Shown here one piece after another: positions 6,422 to 13,138 of a stretch of 13,138 bases of DNA. Source of the stretch: Candidatus Hodarchaeota archaeon (GTDB lineage Archaea > Asgardarchaeota > Heimdallarchaeia > Hodarchaeales > YT1-039). Position 1 is the stretch's first letter, and each line of letters opens with the position of its first letter. The notes beneath the pieces were generated by a model that made no database searches, had not been told where the DNA came from, and worked only from the letters and a program-made list of their open reading frames with translations. Location: NCBI GenBank assembly GCA_016840025.1, contig JAEOTF010000520.1:1-13138 (forward strand), given 5' to 3'. Made by a program: the position numbers and the translations under genes.

Positions 6422-7873
6422 CTACATGTAAAACCTATACTCGGTGCTCGGTTCAATTTTTCTAATTCTAGCTTCAGATAGAATATCACCTATTCGATTA
6501 GATGCCAGTAAGGTTATAGGCTTCCGATCGCAGAAGTTAGCATTATTCCAATTCAATCTTGTTAACGATAGTATCTCCTTACACATCTTGCGCTCTGGAG
6601 AATCTAAATTTGCAACTCTAACTCTGATAGGTATTGGTACTCCTGGATTTGGAAATGTTTCTAGCTGAGGAATGTACCCTAATGTAAAAATGTAAAACTC
6701 GGATCCCGAAGTCTTAATTACAATTCCTCTAACGATTGGATACGACCCTTCGCGATACCAGCCAATTGTTGAGTTGGTTATCGTTAGAAGATCTGTTTGT
6801 TTAATCGTCCGACCATTTTCTAAAAAACCTTTAATCTCTTCATTGATGAAAACTGAGCTTTTATGAATTACTAACCTTTCAGGTAGTTCTTTATGAGTTT
6901 TAATATATGCGTCTATTATTTTTTCACGGAGAACCGCTGCCTTTTCTTCATCGAGTCTAGGATACGGATCTGACTCTGACCATTTAAATGGATCTCCTCT
7001 TAAGACGAGACTCTCCCCAGTATGTAAGAATATTTGAGCTACACTGGCTCTCATAGATTGTCTGCCTTCAGGATCTAATTCTCTATAAAAAGAAATGCCT
7101 GCATAGCACGTACCTGACTCCAATTCAGTAAGTTTCCAAGGCACTCCTTTGGATTTATAATATGTAGCTACTGATAAATTCCAAGCCCTTGTTGCAAGAT
7201 CTTGAACTCCAACTTTTCGTTTGAGATCTAAGCTGGGAGGCAAAATCACCTGTGTTGGAAGATTGTGTTCCGTACCCATTACTTTTATTATGTTATGAAA
7301 GTCATAATCTCCTCTAATCTGTTCTTCTGTTAGAATAGATCCAAACCTTCTATGTGCAAGGGTTATTTTCAAACCCATTTGGCCATATAGTTTGCTCATT
7401 CTGATAATTTCCATGGGTATCGGAATGAAAACTACGTCTGGACTGGGTTCTTTTTGATGCAAACTTTCTAACTTATCCTCAATCAATTTTAAAGCGTATA
7501 GTGCTCTGTCGGTTCGCTTGTCTTGTTTTTTACATTCTTCTATATCTTGTTTTGTAATCGTTTCTTGCCATTGTTCGTCAAATCTAACATCAAACCTTAA
7601 TCTACCTTTTAATCCAAGGCCGGGAAAATCTATGCCTCCTTTACTCTTCGCAGGAAGTTTATTATACATATTATCGAAAAAATCAAGTATATCTCCGATG
7701 GAGCTTGAAGTGCCAATTATCCCAGCATTCGCAGTTATTGAAACCGGTTTACCATCTATATATCTGCCATAAGGTCCAAAAAGAAAGAGCCCTCCTTTTG
7801 GGTCTTTAAACCTCGATCGATTAGTGAACATTAGATCGGGTTCAGGTACATAGAAACTGGTTAAATAGGTCAC
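6422..7873 (-). CDS. Short prokaryotic Argonaute (MID-PIWI), catalytically inactive
   Basis: 483 residues from GTG 7873. Hallmarks, numbered from that start: a GGLFLFGPYG opening (27-36); MID guide-binding residues DFHNIIK (191-197) and PTQVI (206-210); the PIWI entry TRAWNLSVATYYKSKGVPW followed by TCYAGISFYRE, where Ser261 stands in place of the first catalytic Asp; LVLRG (289-293); HKS (337-339); and the LNWN...PITL C-terminal end (440-455). No PAZ domain is present and the catalytic set is lost, as in all short Argonautes. Known short Argonautes load an RNA guide and recognise invader nucleic acid, then switch on a partner. The frame extends to a TTG at 7912 inside the upstream gene, but GAGG eight bases before GTG 7873 makes that start better. 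The ribosome site overlaps the partner's TGA (7884-7886), so the two are translationally coupled. Confidence 0.9.
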   Translation of the reverse strand: MTYLTSFYVPEPDLMFTNRSRFKDPKGGLFLFGPYGRYIDGKPVSITANAGIIGTSSSIGDILDFFDNMYNKLPAKSKGGIDFPGLGLKGRLRFDVRFDEQWQETITKQDIEECKKQDKRTDRALYALKLIEDKLESLHQKEPSPDVVFIPIPMEIIRMSKLYGQMGLKITLAHRRFGSILTEEQIRGDYDFHNIIKVMGTEHNLPTQVILPPSLDLKRKVGVQDLATRAWNLSVATYYKSKGVPWKLTELESGTCYAGISFYRELDPEGRQSMRASVAQIFLHTGESLVLRGDPFKWSESDPYPRLDEEKAAVLREKIIDAYIKTHKELPERLVIHKSSVFINEEIKGFLENGRTIKQTDLLTITNSTIGWYREGSYPIVRGIVIKTSGSEFYIFTLGYIPQLETFPNPGVPIPIRVRVANLDSPERKMCKEILSLTRLNWNNANFCDRKPITLLASNRIGDILSEARIRKIEPSTEYRFYM

Positions 7874-7883
7874 TTTCTTCGCC

Positions 7884-9374
7884 TCATATAAACTCGTCAA
7901 GCGGTTTTTCAAAAAATGGTGGTTGCGGTTCTATCTTGTCAAACTTTTCGATTTCTTCTTCCACTTCAACATTAGGTTTGCGATTGGATTCTACTTTTAA
8001 TTGCTCAACAATTTTGATCAATCGCTTTTCCCATGCTTGAGTAAGGTTATCTAACCTGCGGTTTCCCAATACATCTGTTTCTGAAAAGATGTATCGATAC
8101 CAAAATAGAATGTCATACATCTGATTAAGATTCCTATTATATATGCTCCTTCTGAAAGCCCTATCTAGCCTATCTGTTCTTTCTCCGTCCAGCAGATATC
8201 TCCCATCTGAAGAAAACAACCATCTTGGTTTGATCTGCATATAATAATTTTCCCAGAATTTCCTAGCATAAATTTCACTTGCACGGTGCACCCAAAAATT
8301 AATCTTACCCTCGGTCATCATTGGCCTTGTTACTTCTCTTCTCGAAAATCTCGATTTAGGTTTCCAAGGAATAGTAATCGGGTTCTCATCAATTATTCTC
8401 TTGGGAAAATAATAAGCCCGTGTTCTGTTATCAAACCGTAAACCTAGCCGTCTACATTCATTTCTTATCCAGTAATTAAGTATTCTAATAACAACACGCT
8501 CATTGTTTGGATCCTTATCATACTCCTTTATATTCACAATAACTACCGAGTCAGAATCAACAAATTTACCTAGCAAAGTGTCTGCTGTCATTTTAGAAAA
8601 GGAATATAATTTATTCTTCTCCATATAGAAAGGTGGGAAGGACACGTTCGTTTTCTCGTTAAATATTGCTTTTACTGTTCGATATGGAGTGTTACCTATA
8701 TATAGGTCTCTAGGCATACTGAATTGAAAAAGGCTAGAACGTATTATATCCCTAGCTTTAATTGGTTTAACATCTCCAAACTTCTTAAGAATCTCACTGG
8801 CATATTCCGCATCTGACATAGTGGGAGTCTGAGGTACTGATGGGGTGATTTTTTCCTCTGCAATTTTTAATTCTGAAGGATTCGCTACGATAACAATAGT
8901 ATCCTCAAAAAATTTTCTAACGCTCTCTAGATTAGCGTGACTTATTTTTTCCTTTACAGGTGATTCACATACCTCTATGATGTTGTTCCGCGTTTTCTCA
9001 ATAGCTTTTAAGTCGAACTTGCCAAATATTTGCTCAAAAATTTCCGTGTTCCTAATATTATAGCATGCTAATATCATAATAAATCTATTCTCCGAGGTTC
9101 TTATCACATATTCAGACAAGTACTTCCCTAACTGCTGAAGAAAGGACTTTTCACCCAAACTGATTGTTGTTGCTTTCGCTTCTACCCAATATTCTCGCGC
9201 GTCATCCTTTTTTGTCAAAATACAATCCGCAAAAGTAGCTTCAACATCAGAGCTTGCTTTAAGATAATATCCCCTCTTTTCAAGGAATCGTACTAAGTGT
9301 TTTTTATATACCTCAGAGTTCCCTGTGAGTGCTTCTCGACGTTTGCCTATGTGCCAAATTGGCACTACACACAT
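7884..9374 (-). CDS. PD-(D/E)XK nuclease-APAZ effector of the short Argonaute
   Basis: 496 residues from ATG. The N-terminal nuclease (about 20-110) has Glu21, FADCILTKKDD with Asp50 and YWVEAKAT with Glu65-x-Lys67, followed by a helix FLQQLGKYLSEY: an intact restriction-endonuclease-like site. Residues from about 200 to 460 look like an APAZ region, the replacement of the Argonaute N-terminal half: TPYRTVKAIF, RPMMTEGKINFWVHRAS, RWLFSSDGRYLLDGERTDR and LNQMYDILFWYRYIF. A charged tail follows. By family knowledge (SPARDA-like systems) it forms a heterodimer with the short Argonaute and degrades nucleic acid indiscriminately after target recognition. ATG 9374 touches the AGGAG ribosome site directly; GTG at 9365 (codon 4), nine bases further on, may be the true start. 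It overlaps a perfect palindrome (9351-9365). Confidence 0.85.
   Translation of the reverse strand: MCVVPIWHIGKRREALTGNSEVYKKHLVRFLEKRGYYLKASSDVEATFADCILTKKDDAREYWVEAKATTISLGEKSFLQQLGKYLSEYVIRTSENRFIMILACYNIRNTEIFEQIFGKFDLKAIEKTRNNIIEVCESPVKEKISHANLESVRKFFEDTIVIVANPSELKIAEEKITPSVPQTPTMSDAEYASEILKKFGDVKPIKARDIIRSSLFQFSMPRDLYIGNTPYRTVKAIFNEKTNVSFPPFYMEKNKLYSFSKMTADTLLGKFVDSDSVVIVNIKEYDKDPNNERVVIRILNYWIRNECRRLGLRFDNRTRAYYFPKRIIDENPITIPWKPKSRFSRREVTRPMMTEGKINFWVHRASEIYARKFWENYYMQIKPRWLFSSDGRYLLDGERTDRLDRAFRRSIYNRNLNQMYDILFWYRYIFSETDVLGNRRLDNLTQAWEKRLIKIVEQLKVESNRKPNVEVEEEIEKFDKIEPQPPFFEKPLDEFI
9351..9365. repeat. Perfect 15-base palindrome at the start of the nuclease-APAZ gene
   Basis: GTGCCAAATTGGCAC: two 7-base arms around a central base. 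It covers codons 4-8 of the effector gene, including its possible GTG start. It could be a DNA operator or a small hairpin limiting translation of the toxic effector. Confidence 0.45.
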
Positions 9375-9384
9375 CTCCTATGAT

Positions 9385-9536
9385 TCACCATCTACACCTT
9401 TTGCAATAGAAACCAGAATACCAGAAAGTCTTTCTCAAGTGTCTGCCAGTCATTAAATTCTCATCAATAGATTGGTGACTTTAGAAATAAATTCTTTTTC
9501 TTCGTACACCCATTTATCTTTATTATTTCCTTGCAT
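9385..9536 (-). other. Two tiny overlapping frames between helicase and nuclease-APAZ
   Basis: The 168-base gap holds a 27-codon frame, ATG 9536 to TAA 9453-9455 (MQGNNKDKWVYEEKEFISKV...), whose stop overlaps by one base the ATG (9453) of a 22-codon frame ending at TGA 9385-9387 (MTGRHLRKTFWYSGFYCKRC...). The TAATG overlap and the Cys-x2-Cys are suggestive, but frames this short arise by chance and no ribosome site is clear. Confidence 0.2.
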
Positions 9537-9542
9537 CACATC

Positions 9543-11459
9543 TCATAGAAAACGATCTAGCTTATTTCTATCCACTCGACTGAAAGAGACTCCGCCTTTT
9601 TTTCGGATAATTTCCACATTGTACTTGTATAATACATCAATATATCGCTCTGCTTTCTCAATGACGAGTTTCGTAGCTCTTGGCAACACTTCACTCGCCC
9701 GAACGTAGATCTTTTCATGAATGATTCTGATTATCCTTGCAATTATTGGTAGATCTTCAACCCTTATTCGCTCCTGATTGAACCATAGTGTTGCAATCCA
9801 CAACCCATCTCTACCTAGGCCACCTTTTCTGATGTGTTGGACGCATTTAGACCGAGACCCTTCTGGTATCATCCAAAGAACTGGAAATTGTCTTAACAAC
9901 AATTTGACATCGCGTTCTGTCATCCCTAACGTAAAAACAACACTTCGTTCTTGAGCCTTCGGATCCTTCACTCGTGAGATCGCGTTGATAAACTCACTGT
10001 TTGTATTGATAATATTCAACTTCTTTGAGAGCTTTATCCTTTGTTCTTTTGGTGAGAGACTTTCGATTTTCTTAAAAAAATTTTCAAAGTTAAATGAACT
10101 AGCCGCAGACATATAAGCGTTTTTTGGTAAATAGCTTCCCCCAATGCCAATGAATATACGCCTGTCTTCAACAGAAACTCCTCGCATCCAATCGCTTCGA
10201 TGCCATGTAATTCTTACTATTTTAGGTAGCCCCCAGTAAGAAATTATTTTGGCCATCGTTTTATTTGTCGTCACGATCAACACTTTCTCTGGAGGAAAGA
10301 CATCCAAAAGTTCTTTGATAAAATATTGAACTCTTAATTGTAGATCAGAATCTCGACGAAAATTGTATTCACCCCAATGTGCAGTATCAGGAATAATGAT
10401 TTGAAGTCTATCTGTACCGATAGGATCCCCACGTCGTCCCCATAGGGCATGTTCTACCTTTCTTCCGAAAATATGTTCAACAGGTATTTTTGGTTGAAAA
10501 CTGTCAATGAGGAAAATTGGTTTATCCTCTGCTATACCTTTGCATAATTCACGAAGATAGCCTAATGCATCTTCGATTACTGGCGTAACTGTTACGTTTC
10601 CATCTTCACACTCTACAACGATTCTTTCAGCCGTCAGCACTATTAAAAAAATATCCTGAAGATTGCTTGTATCTACACCTAGCGCAGTTAGTTCTGCGAT
10701 ATACCGCCATCCATCTCTGAAGATTTGTGTCAGATCTTTCTTAGAGAGGATTTCAATGCATTCATTATTGTATTCGTCACTCGTGGTGATTTTTTCAAAC
10801 TGATTTAGAAATTCTTTGATAAACGACCAGAGTATTGGTTTCACAGCAACTGTTGGAGTTTTAAATTCTGTAGTTCTTTGTTCTAATTCATTAAGTAAAT
10901 CACTTAATTTTTCCACATCGCTATTTTCATTGACTTTTACTATTTTTATTGTTTGAATATCGCTAAGGATAACCGTAGTAAATTCATCTAAGATGAAAAC
11001 ATCACATGAACGTAACTTCTCTAAGAGTGACTTTGACTCTTTTGATCGACTTAATTGCAATGCTCGAAGCTTATCATATGTTAATCCAATGATGTCGAAG
11101 TCATTCAAGAGTATGTTTTGAAGCATACATGCATTTGCTTTCCCTCTATATTCGCAATTAAAACAATTCTCTTTAAACTGGAATTTTAGTTTTAATGATG
11201 AATCAAGTTTTCGACATAGTTGTTGATTAGATGATATACTGCCAATCTTTAGTGGATCCTTAGTGATTTTAGGTATTTCTGATTCAATGTGATTCAAAAT
11301 TCTTCGAGTTGGTTCAAATATTACGACCTTTTTTCCAAGTTCTACACTCTTTTTGACAAGACTAAATGTTACACCTGACCGCGCCACCTTATATACTGCT
11401 ATAATTCCCTTCTTTCGAAGCAATATCTCCGATAAGCGATCATGTATTTCAAAAGACAT
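9543..11459 (-). CDS. DinG/XPD-like Fe-S helicase, degenerate Walker A, linked to Argonaute operon
   Basis: 638 residues. Layout of a superfamily 2 helicase of the DinG/XPD type: motif I region KVARSGVTFSL (24-34) followed by motif Ia KVVIFEPTRRIL (44-55); four cysteines at 82, 99, 102 and 111 (ENCFNCEYRGKANAC) placed as in the Fe-S cluster; motif II DEFT (158-161); motif IV-like VLIVTTNKTMAKII (393-406); motif V-like DWMRGVSVEDRRIFIGIGGS (423-442); motif VI-like FINAISRVKDP (490-500); then a helical C-terminal part. The Walker A lysine is missing, so ATP hydrolysis is doubtful. DinG-type helicases are known partners of PIWI-RE Argonautes, which supports a link to the downstream pair; its role (unwinding targets or producing guides) is inference. 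ATG 11459 has AGGT four bases upstream. Leader and promoter are described separately. It probably heads a three-gene operon. Confidence 0.75.
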   Translation of the reverse strand: MSFEIHDRLSEILLRKKGIIAVYKVARSGVTFSLVKKSVELGKKVVIFEPTRRILNHIESEIPKITKDPLKIGSISSNQQLCRKLDSSLKLKFQFKENCFNCEYRGKANACMLQNILLNDFDIIGLTYDKLRALQLSRSKESKSLLEKLRSCDVFILDEFTTVILSDIQTIKIVKVNENSDVEKLSDLLNELEQRTTEFKTPTVAVKPILWSFIKEFLNQFEKITTSDEYNNECIEILSKKDLTQIFRDGWRYIAELTALGVDTSNLQDIFLIVLTAERIVVECEDGNVTVTPVIEDALGYLRELCKGIAEDKPIFLIDSFQPKIPVEHIFGRKVEHALWGRRGDPIGTDRLQIIIPDTAHWGEYNFRRDSDLQLRVQYFIKELLDVFPPEKVLIVTTNKTMAKIISYWGLPKIVRITWHRSDWMRGVSVEDRRIFIGIGGSYLPKNAYMSAASSFNFENFFKKIESLSPKEQRIKLSKKLNIINTNSEFINAISRVKDPKAQERSVVFTLGMTERDVKLLLRQFPVLWMIPEGSRSKCVQHIRKGGLGRDGLWIATLWFNQERIRVEDLPIIARIIRIIHEKIYVRASEVLPRATKLVIEKAERYIDVLYKYNVEIIRKKGGVSFSRVDRNKLDRFL

Positions 11460-11474
11460 TTTACCTATTCATTT

Positions 11475-11522
11475 GTTGGTTAATCATTGAGCGATTCTAA
11501 ATAACCAACTCTTCTAGAATCG
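11475..11522 (-). promoter_or_regulatory. Interleaved 8-bp inverted repeats: predicted H-type pseudoknot in the operon leader
   Basis: On the reverse strand: CGATTCTA (11522-11515), GAAGA, GTTGGTTA (11509-11502), TT, TAGAATCG (11499-11492), CTCAATGAT, TAACCAAC (11482-11475). Both stems are perfect 8-base pairs and they interlock as in an H-type pseudoknot with loops of 5, 2 and 9 bases, ending 15 bases before the helicase ATG. An upstream mini-frame MINQQMNR (ATG 11487, stop 11461) runs through the second stem and ends two bases before that ATG. As DNA, the repeats could instead be two overlapping operators. Confidence 0.55.
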
Positions 11523-11584
11523 AGATTGCAATTATTAATATTTTTCACCTCTTCGCTATCGTTACGCGCCCCGTTGGATGAGCG

Positions 11585-11602
11585 TATATTTAAACCTTTC
11601 AC
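11585..11602 (-). promoter_or_regulatory. BRE and TATA box of the helicase-nuclease-Argonaute operon
   Basis: The reverse strand reads GTGAAAGG followed by TTTAAATATA (11594-11585), a close match to the archaeal BRE/TATA arrangement. It predicts a start near 11563 and a leader of about 105 bases that contains the pseudoknot. A second AT-rich block at 11545-11531 is a weaker alternative. Confidence 0.55.
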
Positions 11603-11710
11603 AAGATGTATGATGCCCTAAAGCTAGAAAGATATGATACTATGAACCATAAGAGATCAAAACATAAAGCAAAAGGCTATATTGTATATCATTAAAAAAC
11701 CAAAAATTTC

Positions 11711-11760
11711 TTTGGAAAAAATCTTATTATAATATTATAAATAAGAAAAAATCAAAAGAA
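11711..11760. repeat. AT-rich palindromic repeat, copy 2
   Basis: Ungapped match (36/50) to 4871-4920. It carries TCTTATT and AAATAAGA-type arms around ATAATATTAT. It lies in the 583-base stretch 11460-12042 that has no convincing gene besides the operon leader, this repeat and a possible relic at 11782-11880. Confidence 0.4.
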
Positions 11761-11781
11761 AATTTCAATTTATTATTTGAG

Positions 11782-11880
11782 AATTTGGAGATTACACCCT
11801 ATTTCGCGGGTAACAACTGTTTACTGAAGCAGATTTTGGTTAAAGCGATGATTGAGTGGGTTCTGAACCTGTTTAATTAA
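11782..11880 (+). other. Possible decayed coding stretch
   Basis: Within an AT-rich spacer, a GC-richer segment reads EITPYFAGNNCLLKQILVKA and on to a TAA at 11878-11880, with protein-like codon use but no start and no family I recognise. It may be the end of a lost gene or transposase. Confidence 0.25.
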
Positions 11881-11983
11881 ATGTTTGCTCCTAAATAATG
11901 TAAAATTTGGTTACTAGCTAATTATTTATGATGATGACGATTCTGATTTTATTCATGCATGCATTTAAATTAGAATTTAAAAA

Positions 11984-11992
11984 CTTATAATT
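11984..11992 (+). promoter_or_regulatory. Possible TATA box of the AbiJ-like gene
   Basis: CTTATAATT after an A-rich stretch, about 55 bases before ATG 12043, predicting a leader of roughly 30 bases without a ribosome-binding sequence. Confidence 0.35.
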
Positions 11993-12042
11993 TTTTTTCA
12001 AAAAGATAGTCATAGTTAGCGCTTGATCTCAAATCTTTTTTA

Positions 12043-12906
12043 ATGAATATCATACACTATATTTTGGTTCATAAATTGGAACGATTCTCAGAAAGAATCG
12101 GAGAAAAAGAAAGGAGAGTTGAAATTCAAGTCAACTCAATGAACGATGCACTAAAAAATCGTTTGTGGAATGTATTAGATTATTTTTATTTGCAGAGAAG
12201 TGGAGCTATAAGAGGAGATGATAGAATATATTTCTCAAGGATATTCAATGACTACTTCAAACGTCCAGTTGATGAATTAGGCTTCAACTGGCGTACTGAT
12301 CTTCCTAATATACGAGAGTATTTCTTTGGATGTGAATGGTACGAGGTTTATGATTTTATCGAATTTACCGCAAATAACCATCCAGATAACGCTGCTAATA
12401 CGCAATTCAAAAAAAGATGCAATTCCGTTCTAGAACAAGAATTATCAGGTTACCGTTTTGTTGAAAATAGAATCACACCAATATCTTCACAGGTAGAAAT
12501 ATCTGAAATAGAAGAGGCTCTAGCGACACCTAGTGCGATAATTAATACCCATTTATCAAAAGCATTAAGTTTAATCTCGGATCGGAAATCACCAGATTAT
12601 CGAAATTCTATCAAAGAGTCAATTAGTGCTGTTGAAGCAATATGCAGAGCAATTACCCAACTGAACAATGCAACCCTAGGTCAAGCACTTAAAAAAGTAG
12701 AACCTACTATTGGTTTACATCCAGCACTTAAGAATAGTTTTAGCAGTTTATATGGTTATACTAGTAGTGCTGATGGAATTAGACATGCATTATTAGAGCA
12801 AACTGATCTCAGCTTTGAAGATGCGAAATATATGTTAGTTACATGCTCTGCCTTTGTTAATTACCTTTATTCAAAGGCAACCAAGGCAGGAATAAAGTTA
12901 GAATAG
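12043..12906 (+). CDS. AbiJ-NTD4 family abortive-infection protein
   Basis: 287 residues. The N-terminal part has the family pattern: FSERIGEK (15-22), MNDALKNRLWNVLDYFYL (33-50), RPVDEL (74-79), GCEWYEVYDFIEF (96-108). The middle shows ELSGYRFVENRITPISS (133-149) and the C-terminal part RNSIKESISAVEAICRAIT (187-205), LYGYTSSADGIRHALLE (236-252) and KYMLVTCSAFVNYL (262-275). Proteins of this kind are classed with AbiJ-type abortive-infection factors that carry HEPN-like RNase modules; Arg247-His248 in GIRHAL could be part of the active site. Expected role: shutting the infected cell down by RNA cleavage. ATG 12043 keeps the conserved FSERIG segment; ATG 12139 would lose it. No partner gene is adjacent. 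Confidence 0.8.
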   Translation: MNIIHYILVHKLERFSERIGEKERRVEIQVNSMNDALKNRLWNVLDYFYLQRSGAIRGDDRIYFSRIFNDYFKRPVDELGFNWRTDLPNIREYFFGCEWYEVYDFIEFTANNHPDNAANTQFKKRCNSVLEQELSGYRFVENRITPISSQVEISEIEEALATPSAIINTHLSKALSLISDRKSPDYRNSIKESISAVEAICRAITQLNNATLGQALKKVEPTIGLHPALKNSFSSLYGYTSSADGIRHALLEQTDLSFEDAKYMLVTCSAFVNYLYSKATKAGIKLE

Positions 12907-12943
12907 CTAGCTAATCATCACGTCTTCGTCTACATATTAATTC

Positions 12944-13000
12944 GATTATAGCAGTGCGCGCGCCGAAGGCATTGTGTACGAGTTCGTGGTGAATGTATAA
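12944..13000 (+). pseudogene. Possible GC-rich gene tail at the right island boundary
   Basis: A start-less frame, DYSSARAEGIVYEFVVNV and TAA, uses GC-rich codons (GCG CGC GCC GAA GGC) unlike the AT-rich DNA around it. It may be the remaining 3' end of a resident gene cut by the island. Too short for certainty. Confidence 0.25.
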
Positions 13001-13075
13001 CAACATTCGTTATTTAGCTAGCTAGAGCTTGATGAGTAATTAATTATTGTTTATTTGTTTGTGTTCTTTTTAGTT

Positions 13076-13138
13076 ATGGAAAGACAGCTTATTCTGTTGG
13101 AGGATCTGATCGATGTCTTCGCAGAGGAGCTAGGGCAT
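13076..13138 (+). CDS. Start of an unrecognised gene, cut by the window edge
   Basis: ATG 13076 opens a frame MERQLILLEDLIDVFAEELG that runs to the edge (21 codons). Its GC-rich codon use (30 of 63 bases G/C) resembles the left-edge gene and not the island. The family cannot be told from so few residues. Confidence 0.5.
   Translation, partial: MERQLILLEDLIDVFAEELGH

Noticed and set aside
6422..7873. Active long Argonaute or a true PIWI-RE protein
   Set aside because: The protein has under 500 residues, no PAZ domain, lacks the catalytic Asp (GISF), and has an APAZ partner; these are traits of short Argonautes.
7873..7912. TTG 7912 as the Argonaute start
   Set aside because: It has no ribosome site and overlaps the upstream gene by 29 bases; GTG 7873 has a well-spaced GAGG.
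11642..11695. 17-codon frame starting MNHKRSKHKAKGY
   Set aside because: It is very short, lies in AT-rich spacer, and has no ribosome site or recognisable similarity.
12991..13008. Terminator hairpin GAATGT/ACATTC after the AbiJ-like gene
   Set aside because: The stem has only six pairs and no T run directly follows; it could easily be chance.

Overview
The window looks like an AT-rich accessory (defence) island in an archaeal genome. Archaeal features are BRE/TATA-type promoters (the clearest is a GAAAGG-TTTAAATATA block upstream of the large minus-strand operon), several genes with little or no leader before the start codon, and an archaeal-style RecA-superfamily ATPase at the left edge. 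The lineage cannot be fixed from this sequence alone. Both edges are visibly GC-richer (33 of the first 60 bases and 30 of the last 63 are G/C, against 16/60 at 5101-5160), so the window probably spans a whole island between two ordinary chromosomal genes.

Layout. 1-473 (minus): 5' part of a RecA/KaiC-like ATPase. 688-2277 (plus): a protein with winged-helix-like segments followed by a PD-(D/E)XK nuclease domain. 2312-3957 (plus): a polytopic membrane protein whose first helix is split off by a frameshift at an eight-T run. 3944-4096 (plus): relic of the C-terminal tail of a second copy of the 688-2277 family. 4136-4825 (plus): unrecognised protein with a PIN-like pattern and a C-terminal membrane segment. 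4826-5119: AT-rich intergenic DNA full of inverted repeats. 5120-5980 (plus): Mrr-like PD-(D/E)XK protein flanked by two direct-repeat elements. 6113-6373 (plus): a decayed gene.

The centrepiece is the minus-strand block 11459 to 6422: an Fe-S DinG/XPD-like helicase, then a PD-(D/E)XK nuclease fused to an APAZ-like region, then a short prokaryotic Argonaute (MID-PIWI, catalytic residues lost). The last two genes are a SPARDA-like short-Argonaute pair: the Argonaute would bind a guide and detect invader nucleic acid, and the nuclease-APAZ partner would be the toxic effector. The helicase in front is not part of the usual two-gene short-Argonaute systems, lacks the Walker A lysine, and carries a leader that can fold into a textbook H-type pseudoknot. 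This three-gene unit is the best candidate for an undescribed system.

12043-12906 (plus) is an AbiJ-NTD4-type abortive-infection protein. 13076-13138 is the start of a GC-richer gene at the right edge. Five or more defence-type genes, at least three gene relics and several dispersed AT-rich repeats point to a turnover hotspot.
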